This document shows, one piece after another, positions 8,783 to 17,189 of a DNA stretch of 64,000 bases. Location: contig CALTBR010000001.1 of NCBI GenBank assembly GCA_943842425.1, positions 434,001 to 498,000 of the forward strand. The letters are read 5' to 3'. The notes beneath the pieces are model-generated. The model saw only the letters and a list, made by a program, of their open reading frames with translations. It had not been told where the DNA came from and searched no databases. How positions within the stretch are numbered: position 1 is the first letter of the stretch; each line of letters opens with the position of its first letter. The position numbers and the translations under genes were made by a program. The stretch is from UBA974 sp002292405 (GTDB taxonomy: Bacteria > Bacteroidota > Bacteroidia > Flavobacteriales_D > Sanyastnellaceae).

Positions 8783-9121
8783 CTACTCTTTTAATGCTTT
8801 TTCTACAGCTTCATAGTAATCTAAACTATCGTCTATGTAGAATTGGAGTTCCGGAATTCTTCGCACCTGTTTCCCGATAACACCACCTAAAGCTCGTCTC
8901 GTCCAATTCGCCTTTTTCTTTACCACCTTTAAAGCCGTATCAGGCTCTTTTACTGCCATAAAACTTAAGTAGATTTTTGCCAAACCTAAATCTGGAGACA
9001 TTCTGACTTGTGTTACTGTTATAAATAGTCCGTCAAAATGCATCGCTGTTTCTCTTTGGAATATAATGCTGAGTTCCTGTTTTACAAGGGAACCCACTTT
9101 TTCTTGACGGATACTTGACAT
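8783..9121 (-). CDS. rbfA: Ribosome-binding factor A
   Basis: Small KH-fold 30S maturation factor of 112 residues, the normal length. The N-terminal RQEKVGSLVKQELS segment, the VRMSPDL motif and the late RRIPELQFYIDDSLD segment identify the family. It heads a two-gene unit with the LolC/E-type permease. A -7-like TAACTTCG box sits 4 nt before the ATG. Confidence 0.95.
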   Translation of the reverse strand: MSSIRQEKVGSLVKQELSIIFQRETAMHFDGLFITVTQVRMSPDLGLAKIYLSFMAVKEPDTALKVVKKKANWTRRALGGVIGKQVRRIPELQFYIDDSLDYYEAVEKALKE

Positions 9122-9125
9122 GTGA

Positions 9126-9133
9126 CGAAGTTA
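9126..9133 (-). promoter_or_regulatory. -7-like element 4 nt before rbfA
   Basis: TAACTTCG on the minus strand, TAnnTTyG class, separated from the ATG by TCAC. Suggests an rbfA transcript that starts at or within a base or two of the start codon. Confidence 0.42.
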
Positions 9134-9150
9134 GCTAAGATTAGCGGATA

Positions 9151-10329
9151 TTAGTAAAGGAATTTATTGTAGGGATAGCGTTTTATATGAAGTTCCTTTA
9201 CCCTCTCATATAACAGACTGCGAAGTGTTGTGATATCATCCTTACGCATTGCACTCATAAATACAACATCATTTCCGTCTTTCTCATACCTTTCCTTTAA
9301 CCCCTGAACAAGTTCTTCAGGTGATCTATCGCCTTCGGGATCTGTAAGAGCATCTATTTTATTAAATAACAGTAAAGTAGGCTTGTCGGAAGTTTTAATT
9401 TCCGTAAGGGTACGTTCCACTACTGCGAGTTGGTCTTCAAATTGAGGGTGACTGACATCGATAACATGAATAAGGAAGTCACTTTCACGTGTTTCATCGA
9501 GGGTTGATTTAAAACTCTCAATAAGTTGAGTGGGTAGCTTTCGAATGAAACCTACCGTATCGCTTAATAAAAATGGTAGATTGTCCACTACCACCTTGCG
9601 GACCGTCGTATCTAAGGTCGCGAAAAGCTTATCCTCTGCAAAGACATCACTTTTTGACAAAGCCGTCATAAGTGTACTTTTGCCTGCGTTTGTATAACCC
9701 ACAAGAGCCACTCGAATAAGAGCCCCTCGATTGCTTCTCTGTGTAGCCATCTGCTTATCGATCGCTGCGAGATCCTTTTTTAGAAGCGAAATCCTATCGC
9801 GAATTATTCTTCGATCTGTTTCGATTTCCTTCTCTCCAGGACCTTTCATACCTATACCTCCTTTTTGCTTCTGAAGGTGGGTCCACATATTTGTAAGTCG
9901 AGGAAGAAGGTATTGATATTGGGCTAATTCAACTTGGGTTTTAGCGTGAGCTGTACGTGCTCTCTGAGCGAAAATATCAAGAATTAAATTAGGCCTATCC
10001 ATGATTTTTACATTCTCAATCTCTTTCTCAATATTACGGAGTTGAGAACCACTTAATTCATCATCAAACACGATCATGTCTATCCTCTCTGCGTTGACAT
10101 ATTCTTTTATTTCTTGAAGCTTACCAGAACCGATAAATGTTTTTGCATCTGGTTTTGTAAGTGACTGAATAAAAGTTTTTTTTGTAACAGCATCAGCAGT
10201 GCGAACTAAAAAAGCAAGTTCCTCTAAATATTCAGTCAGTTGCTCACGGGTTTGGTTTTGAGTAGCAAGACCCACTAGTATGCAAGTCTCTTTGTCTGTG
10301 GATGTGCTGACAGTTTTACGATTGGCCAT
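9151..10329 (-). CDS. hflX: GTPase HflX
   Basis: Ribosome-associated GTPase that splits stalled or stressed 70S ribosomes. The 392-residue protein has the HflX N-terminal domain with its KGGIGMKGPGE glycine-rich segment near residue 160. The Obg-type GTPase domain follows: P-loop GYTNAGKST (near 210), switch DTVGF (near 257) and NKID (near 325). It is one of the few genes here with no obvious promoter box directly upstream; the cytochrome c gene ends 11 nt before it on the same strand. Confidence 0.95.
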   Translation of the reverse strand: MANRKTVSTSTDKETCILVGLATQNQTREQLTEYLEELAFLVRTADAVTKKTFIQSLTKPDAKTFIGSGKLQEIKEYVNAERIDMIVFDDELSGSQLRNIEKEIENVKIMDRPNLILDIFAQRARTAHAKTQVELAQYQYLLPRLTNMWTHLQKQKGGIGMKGPGEKEIETDRRIIRDRISLLKKDLAAIDKQMATQRSNRGALIRVALVGYTNAGKSTLMTALSKSDVFAEDKLFATLDTTVRKVVVDNLPFLLSDTVGFIRKLPTQLIESFKSTLDETRESDFLIHVIDVSHPQFEDQLAVVERTLTEIKTSDKPTLLLFNKIDALTDPEGDRSPEELVQGLKERYEKDGNDVVFMSAMRKDDITTLRSLLYERVKELHIKRYPYNKFLY

Positions 10330-10340
10330 ATTTCCGTTTA

Positions 10341-10691
10341 CTAAAAGCTGTCAATAAAAACCGCAAGGCCTCTTATCGTAGGCATATCTAGCACATCTTT
10401 CTGAGGAGGCATAGTTCCCCTACCTTCGAGAATTATAGCGACTCTCTCATCAATATCTAGTTTACTTGAAACTAAATTAGGTGCCCCATCAATGATTGAA
10501 ACCCCTTTTATACCGTGACAAATCGAGCATTTATATCTATAAATGAGCTCAATGTCTTTGAGATTTGTCTGAGAGGTATTTTCCAAAGAAGATTTATCTT
10601 TTAGCTCAACCGTGTCAAATTTTTCAGGGTTCTCACATGACACTAGCATGAAAACAGCCAGGCATGAAGTGAAAATAAATCCCTTTGTCAT
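10341..10691 (-). CDS. Small c-type cytochrome lipoprotein
   Basis: Product of 116 residues with a lipoprotein signal (hydrophobic 5-17, lipobox LVSC, Cys19), a heme c site CSICH at residues 55-59 and a probable axial Met near residue 96 in GTMPPQ. It should be a periplasm-facing membrane-anchored monoheme cytochrome, comparable to the heme domain of caa3 oxidases or SoxX-like carriers. The electron partner is unknown. It lies 3 nt from the small membrane protein gene upstream and 11 nt from hflX. Confidence 0.8.
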   Translation of the reverse strand: MTKGFIFTSCLAVFMLVSCENPEKFDTVELKDKSSLENTSQTNLKDIELIYRYKCSICHGIKGVSIIDGAPNLVSSKLDIDERVAIILEGRGTMPPQKDVLDMPTIRGLAVFIDSF

Positions 10692-10694
10692 AAA

Positions 10695-11045
10695 CTATTT
10701 TCGGGCATTAATGAAGCTGATAATAAATGCAACCATTGATAAAACAGAAGTCACAATCATAGCTAACACACGATATAATCCAAGCCCTCCTGCATCAAGA
10801 CTTTTTGGCAACCTCATTCCAACCAATGCAAAAAGTATGACCAATGTTAAAAGAACGGCTATATGAGAAATGATTTTATTTTCCTTCTTTAAACCATTGT
10901 TACACAAAAATAGAATGACACCAAACCCCACAGGGATTAATGCAGTCGGAGACTGAACATCGGTATAATCGAGATATCCCCATACTCCTAATGCGATTAA
11001 AACTATTGAATTTAATTTGTTATAAAAAGGCGCTTTCATGATCAT
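10695..11045 (-). CDS. Small four-helix membrane protein, unknown function
   Basis: 116 residues with about four hydrophobic segments (near 12-27, 33-48, 60-78, 90-112) and no catalytic motif I recognise. The tight 3-nt link to the cytochrome c lipoprotein suggests a shared role, perhaps in the membrane or electron transport, but this is inference. ATGs at 11045 and 11039 are both usable. Confidence 0.65.
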   Translation of the reverse strand: MIMKAPFYNKLNSIVLIALGVWGYLDYTDVQSPTALIPVGFGVILFLCNNGLKKENKIISHIAVLLTLVILFALVGMRLPKSLDAGGLGLYRVLAMIVTSVLSMVAFIISFINARK

Positions 11046-11055
11046 TTATTTTAAT

Positions 11056-12399
11056 TTATACAACTCCTTGGTCTAGCATTGCGTCAGCAACTTTTACAAA
11101 TCCTGCGATATTTGCCCCACGTACGTAGTCGACTGTGCCATCTTCATCAGTCCCATACGCCACACATTGTGCGTGGATGTCTTTCATGATTTGGTGTAAC
11201 TTTCCGTCAACTTCTTCTGCAGTCCAAGAAAGACGCATGTTGTTTTGAGACATCTCAAGTCCTGAAGTGGCAACACCACCTGCATTAGATGCTTTTCCTG
11301 GTGCGAATAGTACGCCTCCTGCTTGCAGCGATTCCACAGCTTCAGGATTGCATGGCATATTGGCTCCCTCAGCAACACAAATACACTTGTTTGCGATGAG
11401 AGTCTTGGCTTCATTTTCATTCACTTCATTTTGCGTAGCGCATGGAAGAGCCACGTCACAGGCAACGCTCCAAGGGCGAGCTCCTTCGTGGAAAGTGCTT
11501 CCTGGGAATTGAGTTTCGTATTCGGAGATACGTCCTCTGCGAACGTTTTTAAGGCCCATTACCCACTCTAGTTTTTCTTGAGTAATTCCCTCTGGATCGT
11601 GAATGAATCCTTTCGAGTCAGAAAGAGTTACCACTTTCGCTCCCAGTTCTATACATTTCTGAGCAGCAAATTGAGCTACGTTTCCAGAGCCTGAAATAAC
11701 GACGGTCTTACTTATCATCTTCTCTCCACGGGTAGCTAGCATCTCCTGTGCAAAGTACACAGTTCCATAGCCTGTAGCCTCCGGACGGATCAGTGAACCA
11801 CCGTAGTTAATCCCTTTTCCAGTTAGTACACCTACAAATTCGTTGCGAATACGCTTGTATTGACCAAAAAGGTATCCGATCTCACGTCCTCCAACACCGA
11901 TATCTCCAGCAGGCACATCTGTGTTAGCACCGATATGTCTCGACAGCTCAGTCATAAAGCTTTGGCAAAACCGCATCACTTCATTGTCAGATTTGCCTTT
12001 GGGATTAAAGTCAGATCCCCCTTTACCTCCACCAAGTGGAAGTGTTGTAAGAGAATTTTTAAAGACTTGCTCGAATCCAAGGAACTTCAAGATGCTAAGA
12101 TTGACACTGGGATGAAACCTTAGTCCACCCTTATATGGTCCAATTGCAGAGTTAAATTCAACGCGGTATCCACGATTAATCTGTACATCACCATTATCGT
12201 CAGTCCAAGCCACACGAAACATGATCGTTCTCTCGGGCTCTATCATGCGCTCTAGCACCTTCGCGTCAGAGTATTTCGGATTATTTGCGATAAATGGGAT
12301 GACTGTTTCAGCTACCTCTTGGACAGCTTGTAGAAATTCTGGTTCGTTTGCATTTGATCTAGCTACCTGAGCCATAAATGCATCAATACGTTCCTGCAT
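11056..12399 (-). CDS. gdhA: NADP-type glutamate dehydrogenase
   Basis: Assimilates ammonium by reductive amination of 2-oxoglutarate. 447 residues is the hexameric bacterial GDH length. The catalytic lysine lies in PLGGGKGGSDFNPKGKSD (about residues 121-138), and the nucleotide fold shows GSGNVAQFAA. Residues with NADP preference cannot be fixed by eye; the 50-kDa class is usually NADP-linked. It has its own perfect -7 box at 12438-12445. Confidence 0.94.
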   Translation of the reverse strand: MQERIDAFMAQVARSNANEPEFLQAVQEVAETVIPFIANNPKYSDAKVLERMIEPERTIMFRVAWTDDNGDVQINRGYRVEFNSAIGPYKGGLRFHPSVNLSILKFLGFEQVFKNSLTTLPLGGGKGGSDFNPKGKSDNEVMRFCQSFMTELSRHIGANTDVPAGDIGVGGREIGYLFGQYKRIRNEFVGVLTGKGINYGGSLIRPEATGYGTVYFAQEMLATRGEKMISKTVVISGSGNVAQFAAQKCIELGAKVVTLSDSKGFIHDPEGITQEKLEWVMGLKNVRRGRISEYETQFPGSTFHEGARPWSVACDVALPCATQNEVNENEAKTLIANKCICVAEGANMPCNPEAVESLQAGGVLFAPGKASNAGGVATSGLEMSQNNMRLSWTAEEVDGKLHQIMKDIHAQCVAYGTDEDGTVDYVRGANIAGFVKVADAMLDQGVV

Positions 12400-12437
12400 G
12401 GTCTAATTTTTAACGTTTCTATTTACGCTTAGTGCTG

Positions 12438-12445
12438 CAAAGATA
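12438..12445 (-). promoter_or_regulatory. gdhA -7 box
   Basis: Perfect TATCTTTG on the minus strand, 38 nt upstream of the gdhA ATG, in the 59-nt gap after the SDR gene. No convincing -33 TTG is visible at the right distance, so activation by another factor is possible. Confidence 0.5.
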
Positions 12446-12458
12446 ATCTAAAGTTCTT

Positions 12459-13244
12459 TTAAAGTGATGCTGTTCGCCCCCCATCAACAGGCACGTTAAT
12501 ACCACTTATGTAGTCAGCTGCAGGTGTGCATAAAAATGCAATAACACCTCCGATTTCATGTGGCTCACCAAATCTTTCAGCTGGTATAGCCCCCGCCATA
12601 TTTTTTTGAATTTCTTCGGTTGATGTTCCACCCTTTAATGCCTTTGCTTGGATAATACTTTTCAACCTACCGGTATTCGTAGCTCCTGGTAACACGTTAT
12701 TAACCCTTATCCCGTGCTTTCCCTCTTCGTTAGCTAATGTTTTAGACCAATTGGCCACTGCTCCTCTTATCGTATTCGACACTCCAAGCCCGTTTAGTGG
12801 AGCTTTAACAGAGGTGCTGATTACGTTAATAATCCTGCCATGACCTCTCTCTCTCATCCCAGGAAGTACAGCTTGAGCAAGAACATGATTGCAAAGTAAG
12901 TGCTGCTCAAATGTATTTGTAAACTCCTCTATTTCTGCCTCTGAGATACTCCCCCCTTTTGGCCCTCCGGTGTTATTTACGAGGATGTCTATGTTCGAAT
13001 TAGCCGTTAAGTGACGAGCTACCTCACTTACATCTTTGTGGTTACTGAAATCTGCCACAACATATCCATGACCCTCATGCCCCCCTTTAGCTAGACTTTG
13101 TATGGCTTCTTTTAATTTTTCAGAGTTGCGAGCCATCAGTGTTACTTGAGCTCCCAACTCCGCCAGTTCTCTTGCTGCCGCCAGCCCGATTCCTTGTGAT
13201 GCTCCACACACTAATGCGTGGCTTCCTTTGAGTGATAGATTCAT
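12459..13244 (-). CDS. Atypical SDR-family oxidoreductase
   Basis: Rossmann protein of 261 residues with GASQGIG (about 14-20) and NNTGG (about 90) motifs and the C-terminal GGVIAFLCTPAADYISG segment typical of FabG-like SDRs. The usual catalytic YxxxK is absent: after the Ser region (ISTSVKAP) the expected Tyr position reads LGVSNTIRG. This matches the BKR-like SDR subgroup that lacks a perfect catalytic tetrad. Substrate is unknown. It is divergent from the methylmalonyl-CoA epimerase gene, with abutting -7 boxes. Confidence 0.85.
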   Translation of the reverse strand: MNLSLKGSHALVCGASQGIGLAAARELAELGAQVTLMARNSEKLKEAIQSLAKGGHEGHGYVVADFSNHKDVSEVARHLTANSNIDILVNNTGGPKGGSISEAEIEEFTNTFEQHLLCNHVLAQAVLPGMRERGHGRIINVISTSVKAPLNGLGVSNTIRGAVANWSKTLANEEGKHGIRVNNVLPGATNTGRLKSIIQAKALKGGTSTEEIQKNMAGAIPAERFGEPHEIGGVIAFLCTPAADYISGINVPVDGGRTASL

Positions 13245-13249
13245 GGCGG

Positions 13250-13265
13250 CAAAGGTATAACTTTA
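13250..13265. promoter_or_regulatory. Abutting divergent -7 boxes, SDR and mce
   Basis: On the minus strand TACCTTTG (13250-13257) is a perfect -7 box 5 nt before the SDR ATG. Directly adjoining it on the plus strand TAACTTTA (13258-13265, seven of eight) lies 22 nt before the mce ATG. The two form an imperfect palindrome with no spacer, so polymerase could serve only one direction at a time. Confidence 0.5.
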
Positions 13266-13287
13266 CACTTACGAAGAAATTACGCAC

Positions 13288-13680
13288 ATGAAGAAAATAG
13301 ATCACCTAGGAATAGCAGTAGCAGACTTAGAGGCTGCTGAAAAGATCTTTACAGATGTTATTGGAACCAAGCCTTATAAAAGGGAAGAGGTTGCGTCTGA
13401 GGGAGTCGTGACTTCTTTTTTTAAAACAGGCGAGTCTAAAATTGAGCTCCTTCAATCTACATCTGAAGACGGCCCCATCGCTAGACATATCTCGAAGCGT
13501 GGAGAAGGACTTCACCACATCGCATTTCATGTCGATGAGCTAGAAAGAGAAATCGCAGAATTAGAATCTATAGGATACCGATGCATAAGCGGCCCAAAAG
13601 CTGGCGCTGATGGAAAAAGAATAGCCTTCCTGCACCCTTCTGATACTGCTAAAGTATTGGTTGAGTTATGTGAAGGGTAG
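13288..13680 (+). CDS. mce: Methylmalonyl-CoA epimerase
   Basis: VOC-fold enzyme of 130 residues that interconverts the methylmalonyl-CoA epimers. The N-terminal KIDHLGIAVADL segment carries the first metal ligand His; GLHHIAFHVD near residue 75 carries the next His, and VLVELCEG at the end carries the Glu. It supports propionyl-CoA/succinyl-CoA conversion together with adenosylcobalamin from PduO. No mutase subunit is in the window. Six nucleotides separate its stop from the convergent gene. Confidence 0.92.
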   Translation: MKKIDHLGIAVADLEAAEKIFTDVIGTKPYKREEVASEGVVTSFFKTGESKIELLQSTSEDGPIARHISKRGEGLHHIAFHVDELEREIAELESIGYRCISGPKAGADGKRIAFLHPSDTAKVLVELCEG

Positions 13681-13686
13681 TTTTAA

Positions 13687-14568
13687 TCAATCCTTTTTAT
13701 TCTTTTTATTCTTTGCTCTTCCCCACCCTCGCATTTTCTTTCCGAAGAGCTCTTTAGATTTGTCAGAATGAGTTGGAGCAGCACAAGAACCCTCAGGTTT
13801 AATGGGCTTTAATCCAAACAAATCACAACTGATCATTGCTCGATAGGGTCTATAATCACCTACTCTCCAAGGCAATTTAGCTGTAGAGTTTATGGGAGCT
13901 AGTTGAAGCATGTCCGCTGCAAACTGCACTCTTATAAATTTCCCTCGTTTCATCTTTAACCCGACGCCCACGATAAATTCAAAGCAACCGGAAAAAGGAG
14001 ACATTTCTTCTTCCAGTACTGATAGGGGCGTGGAAGTCTCAAAGTCAAATTTAGAAGAAAAGTCAATCCTGTATCCTCCACCTATTCCCATTTCTAAAAA
14101 TATTTTCTTAGTTAGAGTAATAGTTCTAAGAGCATCAACAAATACACCAATATTCAAGGCACTTCCGGATCCGACAAGAACACTATCTTGCCCATCTATT
14201 ACTCCTTCGAAAGTTTCTGTTATTGTACGTCTTGATCCGATCAGGTTTATCGAAAATCGATCCACAAGAATTGGATTTTTAGCAATAAAAACACGCCCGA
14301 TTCCGCCAGCTAAATGAAACCCTCCCTGGGGAGTCCAAGTCCCTGAATACACTGTGTCGATAGTTCCAGAAGTCGAGTTTGCAATAAGCCACTCTTCGTT
14401 GAAAGGAGAATTCGAACCCCCAAGACCAGAACCCCCAATGGAAAGACTCCATCCTGATGATCGGTAGTCTGAGAGGGTGGGAGAGAAAAAAGAGTTTTGG
14501 GCTGAAGCATTAGAAATTAGCGACTGAAATACGATGGTAAAGCCCAATAAAATTATCTGCCTAAGCAT
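13687..14568 (-). CDS. Predicted outer-membrane beta-barrel protein
   Basis: 293 residues with a signal peptide (cleavage near SNASAQ, residue 24) and alternating-hydrophobicity strands across the body that suggest a small beta-barrel. The C-terminal tail is strongly basic (many Lys/Arg in the last 20 residues), which is unusual for a barrel end. I do not recognise a named family. Its ATG overlaps the 3' end of kmo by 8 nt, so it is probably translated from the same mRNA, although a link to kynurenine metabolism is not obvious. Confidence 0.65.
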   Translation of the reverse strand: MLRQIILLGFTIVFQSLISNASAQNSFFSPTLSDYRSSGWSLSIGGSGLGGSNSPFNEEWLIANSTSGTIDTVYSGTWTPQGGFHLAGGIGRVFIAKNPILVDRFSINLIGSRRTITETFEGVIDGQDSVLVGSGSALNIGVFVDALRTITLTKKIFLEMGIGGGYRIDFSSKFDFETSTPLSVLEEEMSPFSGCFEFIVGVGLKMKRGKFIRVQFAADMLQLAPINSTAKLPWRVGDYRPYRAMISCDLFGLKPIKPEGSCAAPTHSDKSKELFGKKMRGWGRAKNKKNKKD

Positions 14569-15994
14569 CAGTACTTAATAAAGGTGAGGGATGCGCGATC
14601 GTGGAGCTGCCAGATTCGTAATCGTCGAGAAGCTTAATGGCACGCTCAACGATTTCATCACTTTCCCATTTTTCTGAAATGTCGGGTGAAGCCATTATTT
14701 CGTTCATTACTGCCTGTTGTATTTCCCCTTTTGTCCACGCTTCAGCGTATGGGATATGACTGAACGTTACCAATGTATAAAGAGGTTTCCAGCGATTGCT
14801 ATGCGCAGCTGTTATTCGAGCTTCAATACGTTTTTGTAAAAGGAACTTAGGGTCGGCAGTTTTATCACGCATAACGATATAGTTATGGAGCGCTAAGTCT
14901 AATATTGCATCACCGTCAGGTTTTCTTAGTCTGGTATACTCATCTAGCAGTGCTTTCCAGTCAGCTTCTGATGTTGGAACTGCTTCGTCTATTAGTGAAC
15001 TAAGAATTGTACAATCCTCGAATCCAGAATTCATGCCTTGACCGAAGAACGGCACGATTGCATGTGCAGCATCGCCAATAATAACTACTCGGGAATTGAT
15101 ATTCCATGGATGACATTTCACACTACATAGAGAACTTACGGGGTTTGTATTCCAGTCTTGAATAAGTGTAGGGAGGTGAGGTATCGTGTCAGGAAAATGT
15201 CGATCGAAGAACGCACGTACGTCTTCATCAGACTTGATGTTCTTGAATGACTCTTCTCCTTCATAAGGGGCGAAAAGTGTACAAGTAAAGCTACCACCTG
15301 GATTAGGTAGCGCCATAAGCATGAACTTTCCGCGAGGCCAAATATGCAGCCCGTCCTCCGACATCCTAAATCCTCCATCCGCGTTAGGACTCATAGGAAT
15401 TTCTTTATAGCCATGGGGAAGATATTGTTGGGAGTAGTCGAAGCGGCTTGTGTGTGTCATATTTTCACGTATGACACTGAATGCGCCGTCAGCTCCAAAA
15501 ATCCTATCGTGTAGAATTGCATTTCGATTTTTGAAAGACAAGTTTACACCTGCTTTGTCTCCCTTATCGGTAATTTCGTATCCTATACTTATATGGTCAA
15601 ATTTGACTTCCAGTAAGGGGTTTTCTTCTGCAGCCTCAACCAATATGAGATTTAGACCTGATCGAGAAACAGAGTATATACACTGATCTCCCACTCCGTA
15701 AAGTTGAAGCGTTTCATTCCCAGAGTGGTCGTGCATTCGACGACCTTTTATTGGGAGAGCTATTTTACGAACTCTGTCAGCTACACCAGCCTTTTCGAGT
15801 GCTTTCCAGCCTCTATCGCTAAGCGCGAGATTAATCGAACGACCTTCAAGTGCATTGCTATTTCTAGGGTCGGATCGACGATCATAGATAGTGACTTTAT
15901 ATCCACGTTGTGCGAGCATAAGTCCGAGTAAACTTCCGACTAGACCTGCTCCTACAATTGCATGATGTTCTGGTGTCGTATTACTCGTGCTCAT
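14561..15994 (-). CDS. kmo: Kynurenine 3-monooxygenase
   Basis: FAD-dependent hydroxylase that turns kynurenine into 3-hydroxykynurenine on the tryptophan-to-NAD route. The 477-residue protein shows the GxGxxG FAD motif GAGLVGSLLG (about 15-24), ribose-binding DRR, a GADGAFS motif, and GDAAHAIVPFFGQGMN near residue 313. A C-terminal hydrophobic stretch like the eukaryotic membrane anchor is not evident. Other kynurenine-pathway genes are not in the window. It is 1 nt from the PLP enzyme gene upstream. Confidence 0.93.
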   Translation of the reverse strand: MSTSNTTPEHHAIVGAGLVGSLLGLMLAQRGYKVTIYDRRSDPRNSNALEGRSINLALSDRGWKALEKAGVADRVRKIALPIKGRRMHDHSGNETLQLYGVGDQCIYSVSRSGLNLILVEAAEENPLLEVKFDHISIGYEITDKGDKAGVNLSFKNRNAILHDRIFGADGAFSVIRENMTHTSRFDYSQQYLPHGYKEIPMSPNADGGFRMSEDGLHIWPRGKFMLMALPNPGGSFTCTLFAPYEGEESFKNIKSDEDVRAFFDRHFPDTIPHLPTLIQDWNTNPVSSLCSVKCHPWNINSRVVIIGDAAHAIVPFFGQGMNSGFEDCTILSSLIDEAVPTSEADWKALLDEYTRLRKPDGDAILDLALHNYIVMRDKTADPKFLLQKRIEARITAAHSNRWKPLYTLVTFSHIPYAEAWTKGEIQQAVMNEIMASPDISEKWESDEIVERAIKLLDDYESGSSTIAHPSPLLSTDA

Positions 15995-17158
15995 CTATAG
16001 AATTTCTTTGAAAGCTAATTTAAGGTCTTCGATAATATCCACGGCATCTTCCACACCTAAACTGAGTCGAATAAGTCCATCAGTTACTCCGACTTTTTCT
16101 CTAATTTCCTTAGGAATAGAGGCATGCGTCATAGTAGCAGGGTGTCCTATTAAAGATTCTACTCCTCCAAGAGATTCAGCTAATGTGAAAATCTTGGTAG
16201 ATTCAACAAATTTGTTTGCGGAAGCGAGAGAGTCGCCTTTGAGAGTAAAAGCAACCATACCACCAAAATCAGACATTTGACGTGAGGCTATTTCGTGCCC
16301 TGGATGACTTTCCAGCCCAGGCCAATATATTTTCTCTACTTGATCATTCGTTTTTAAATACTCTACCACAGCCCTGCCGTTTTCGCAATGGCGAGCTATT
16401 CTAAGATGTAGGGTTTTAATTCCACGAATTACGAGAAAACAATCCATAGGACCAGCTACACCACCACACGAATTTTGTAGTGTTCGCAATTTTTCATTGA
16501 GCTCGTTATCGTTCACCATAAGACACCCCATAACGACATCAGAATGACCTCCTAGATATTTGGTTGCAGAATGCATCACCACATCTGCACCCTGAGATAG
16601 TGGTTGCTGAAGCATTGGTGTAGCGAAAGTATTGTCCACACATACAAGGATATCCTTCCCTTTTACAAAATTAACAACTGCCTGTACATCTGTGATTTTC
16701 ATCATCGGATTTGTAGGTGTTTCAATCCAAATCATCCGGGTATTTTCATTTACCACGTCCGACAACGAAGATTCACAATTGTCGAGATCTACGAAATGAA
16801 ATTTAATTCCATAGTTAGCAAAAACAGTTGTGAACAATCTATAGCTTCCGCCATAAAGGTCGTTCGTAGAGATCACTTCGTCTCCTGGTTTAAGTAATTT
16901 CAGAAGGTTGTCAATCGCCGCAAGCCCAGAAGCAAATGCTAGGCCGTGATTCGCACCTTCTAGCTCTGCAAAAGCATTTTCAAGGGCATGTCGAGTGGGG
17001 TTTTGAGTACGAGAATACTCATAACCTTTGTGCTCGCCAACTCTGGTTTGTACATAAGTAGAAGTTAAATAAACGGGAGTCATAATAGCGCCTGTAGATG
17101 CATCGTGTTTTACTCCGGCATGTACCGCTCTCGTTCCTTTTCCTATTCCGTCAGACAT
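15995..17158 (-). CDS. metB: Cystathionine gamma-synthase / gamma-lyase type PLP enzyme
   Basis: Cys/Met metabolism PLP enzyme of 387 residues. The phosphate-binding YEYSRTQNPTR segment (near 46) and FASGLAAID are visible, and the PLP lysine lies in SATKYLGGHSD (near residue 197). Synthase, gamma-lyase and O-acetylhomoserine sulfhydrylase functions cannot be separated by eye; synthase is the usual annotation. Gene order flippase-metB-kmo-OMP suggests one transcript with tiny gaps. Confidence 0.87.
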   Translation of the reverse strand: MSDGIGKGTRAVHAGVKHDASTGAIMTPVYLTSTYVQTRVGEHKGYEYSRTQNPTRHALENAFAELEGANHGLAFASGLAAIDNLLKLLKPGDEVISTNDLYGGSYRLFTTVFANYGIKFHFVDLDNCESSLSDVVNENTRMIWIETPTNPMMKITDVQAVVNFVKGKDILVCVDNTFATPMLQQPLSQGADVVMHSATKYLGGHSDVVMGCLMVNDNELNEKLRTLQNSCGGVAGPMDCFLVIRGIKTLHLRIARHCENGRAVVEYLKTNDQVEKIYWPGLESHPGHEIASRQMSDFGGMVAFTLKGDSLASANKFVESTKIFTLAESLGGVESLIGHPATMTHASIPKEIREKVGVTDGLIRLSLGVEDAVDIIEDLKLAFKEIL

Positions 17159-17189
17159 CTTTTCAATTTTTCGTTTGTGGTCAGTAAAG

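Noticed and set aside
13910..14317. 135-codon open frame on the plus strand
   Set aside because: Antisense to the outer-membrane barrel gene, which has a good signal peptide and overlap with kmo.
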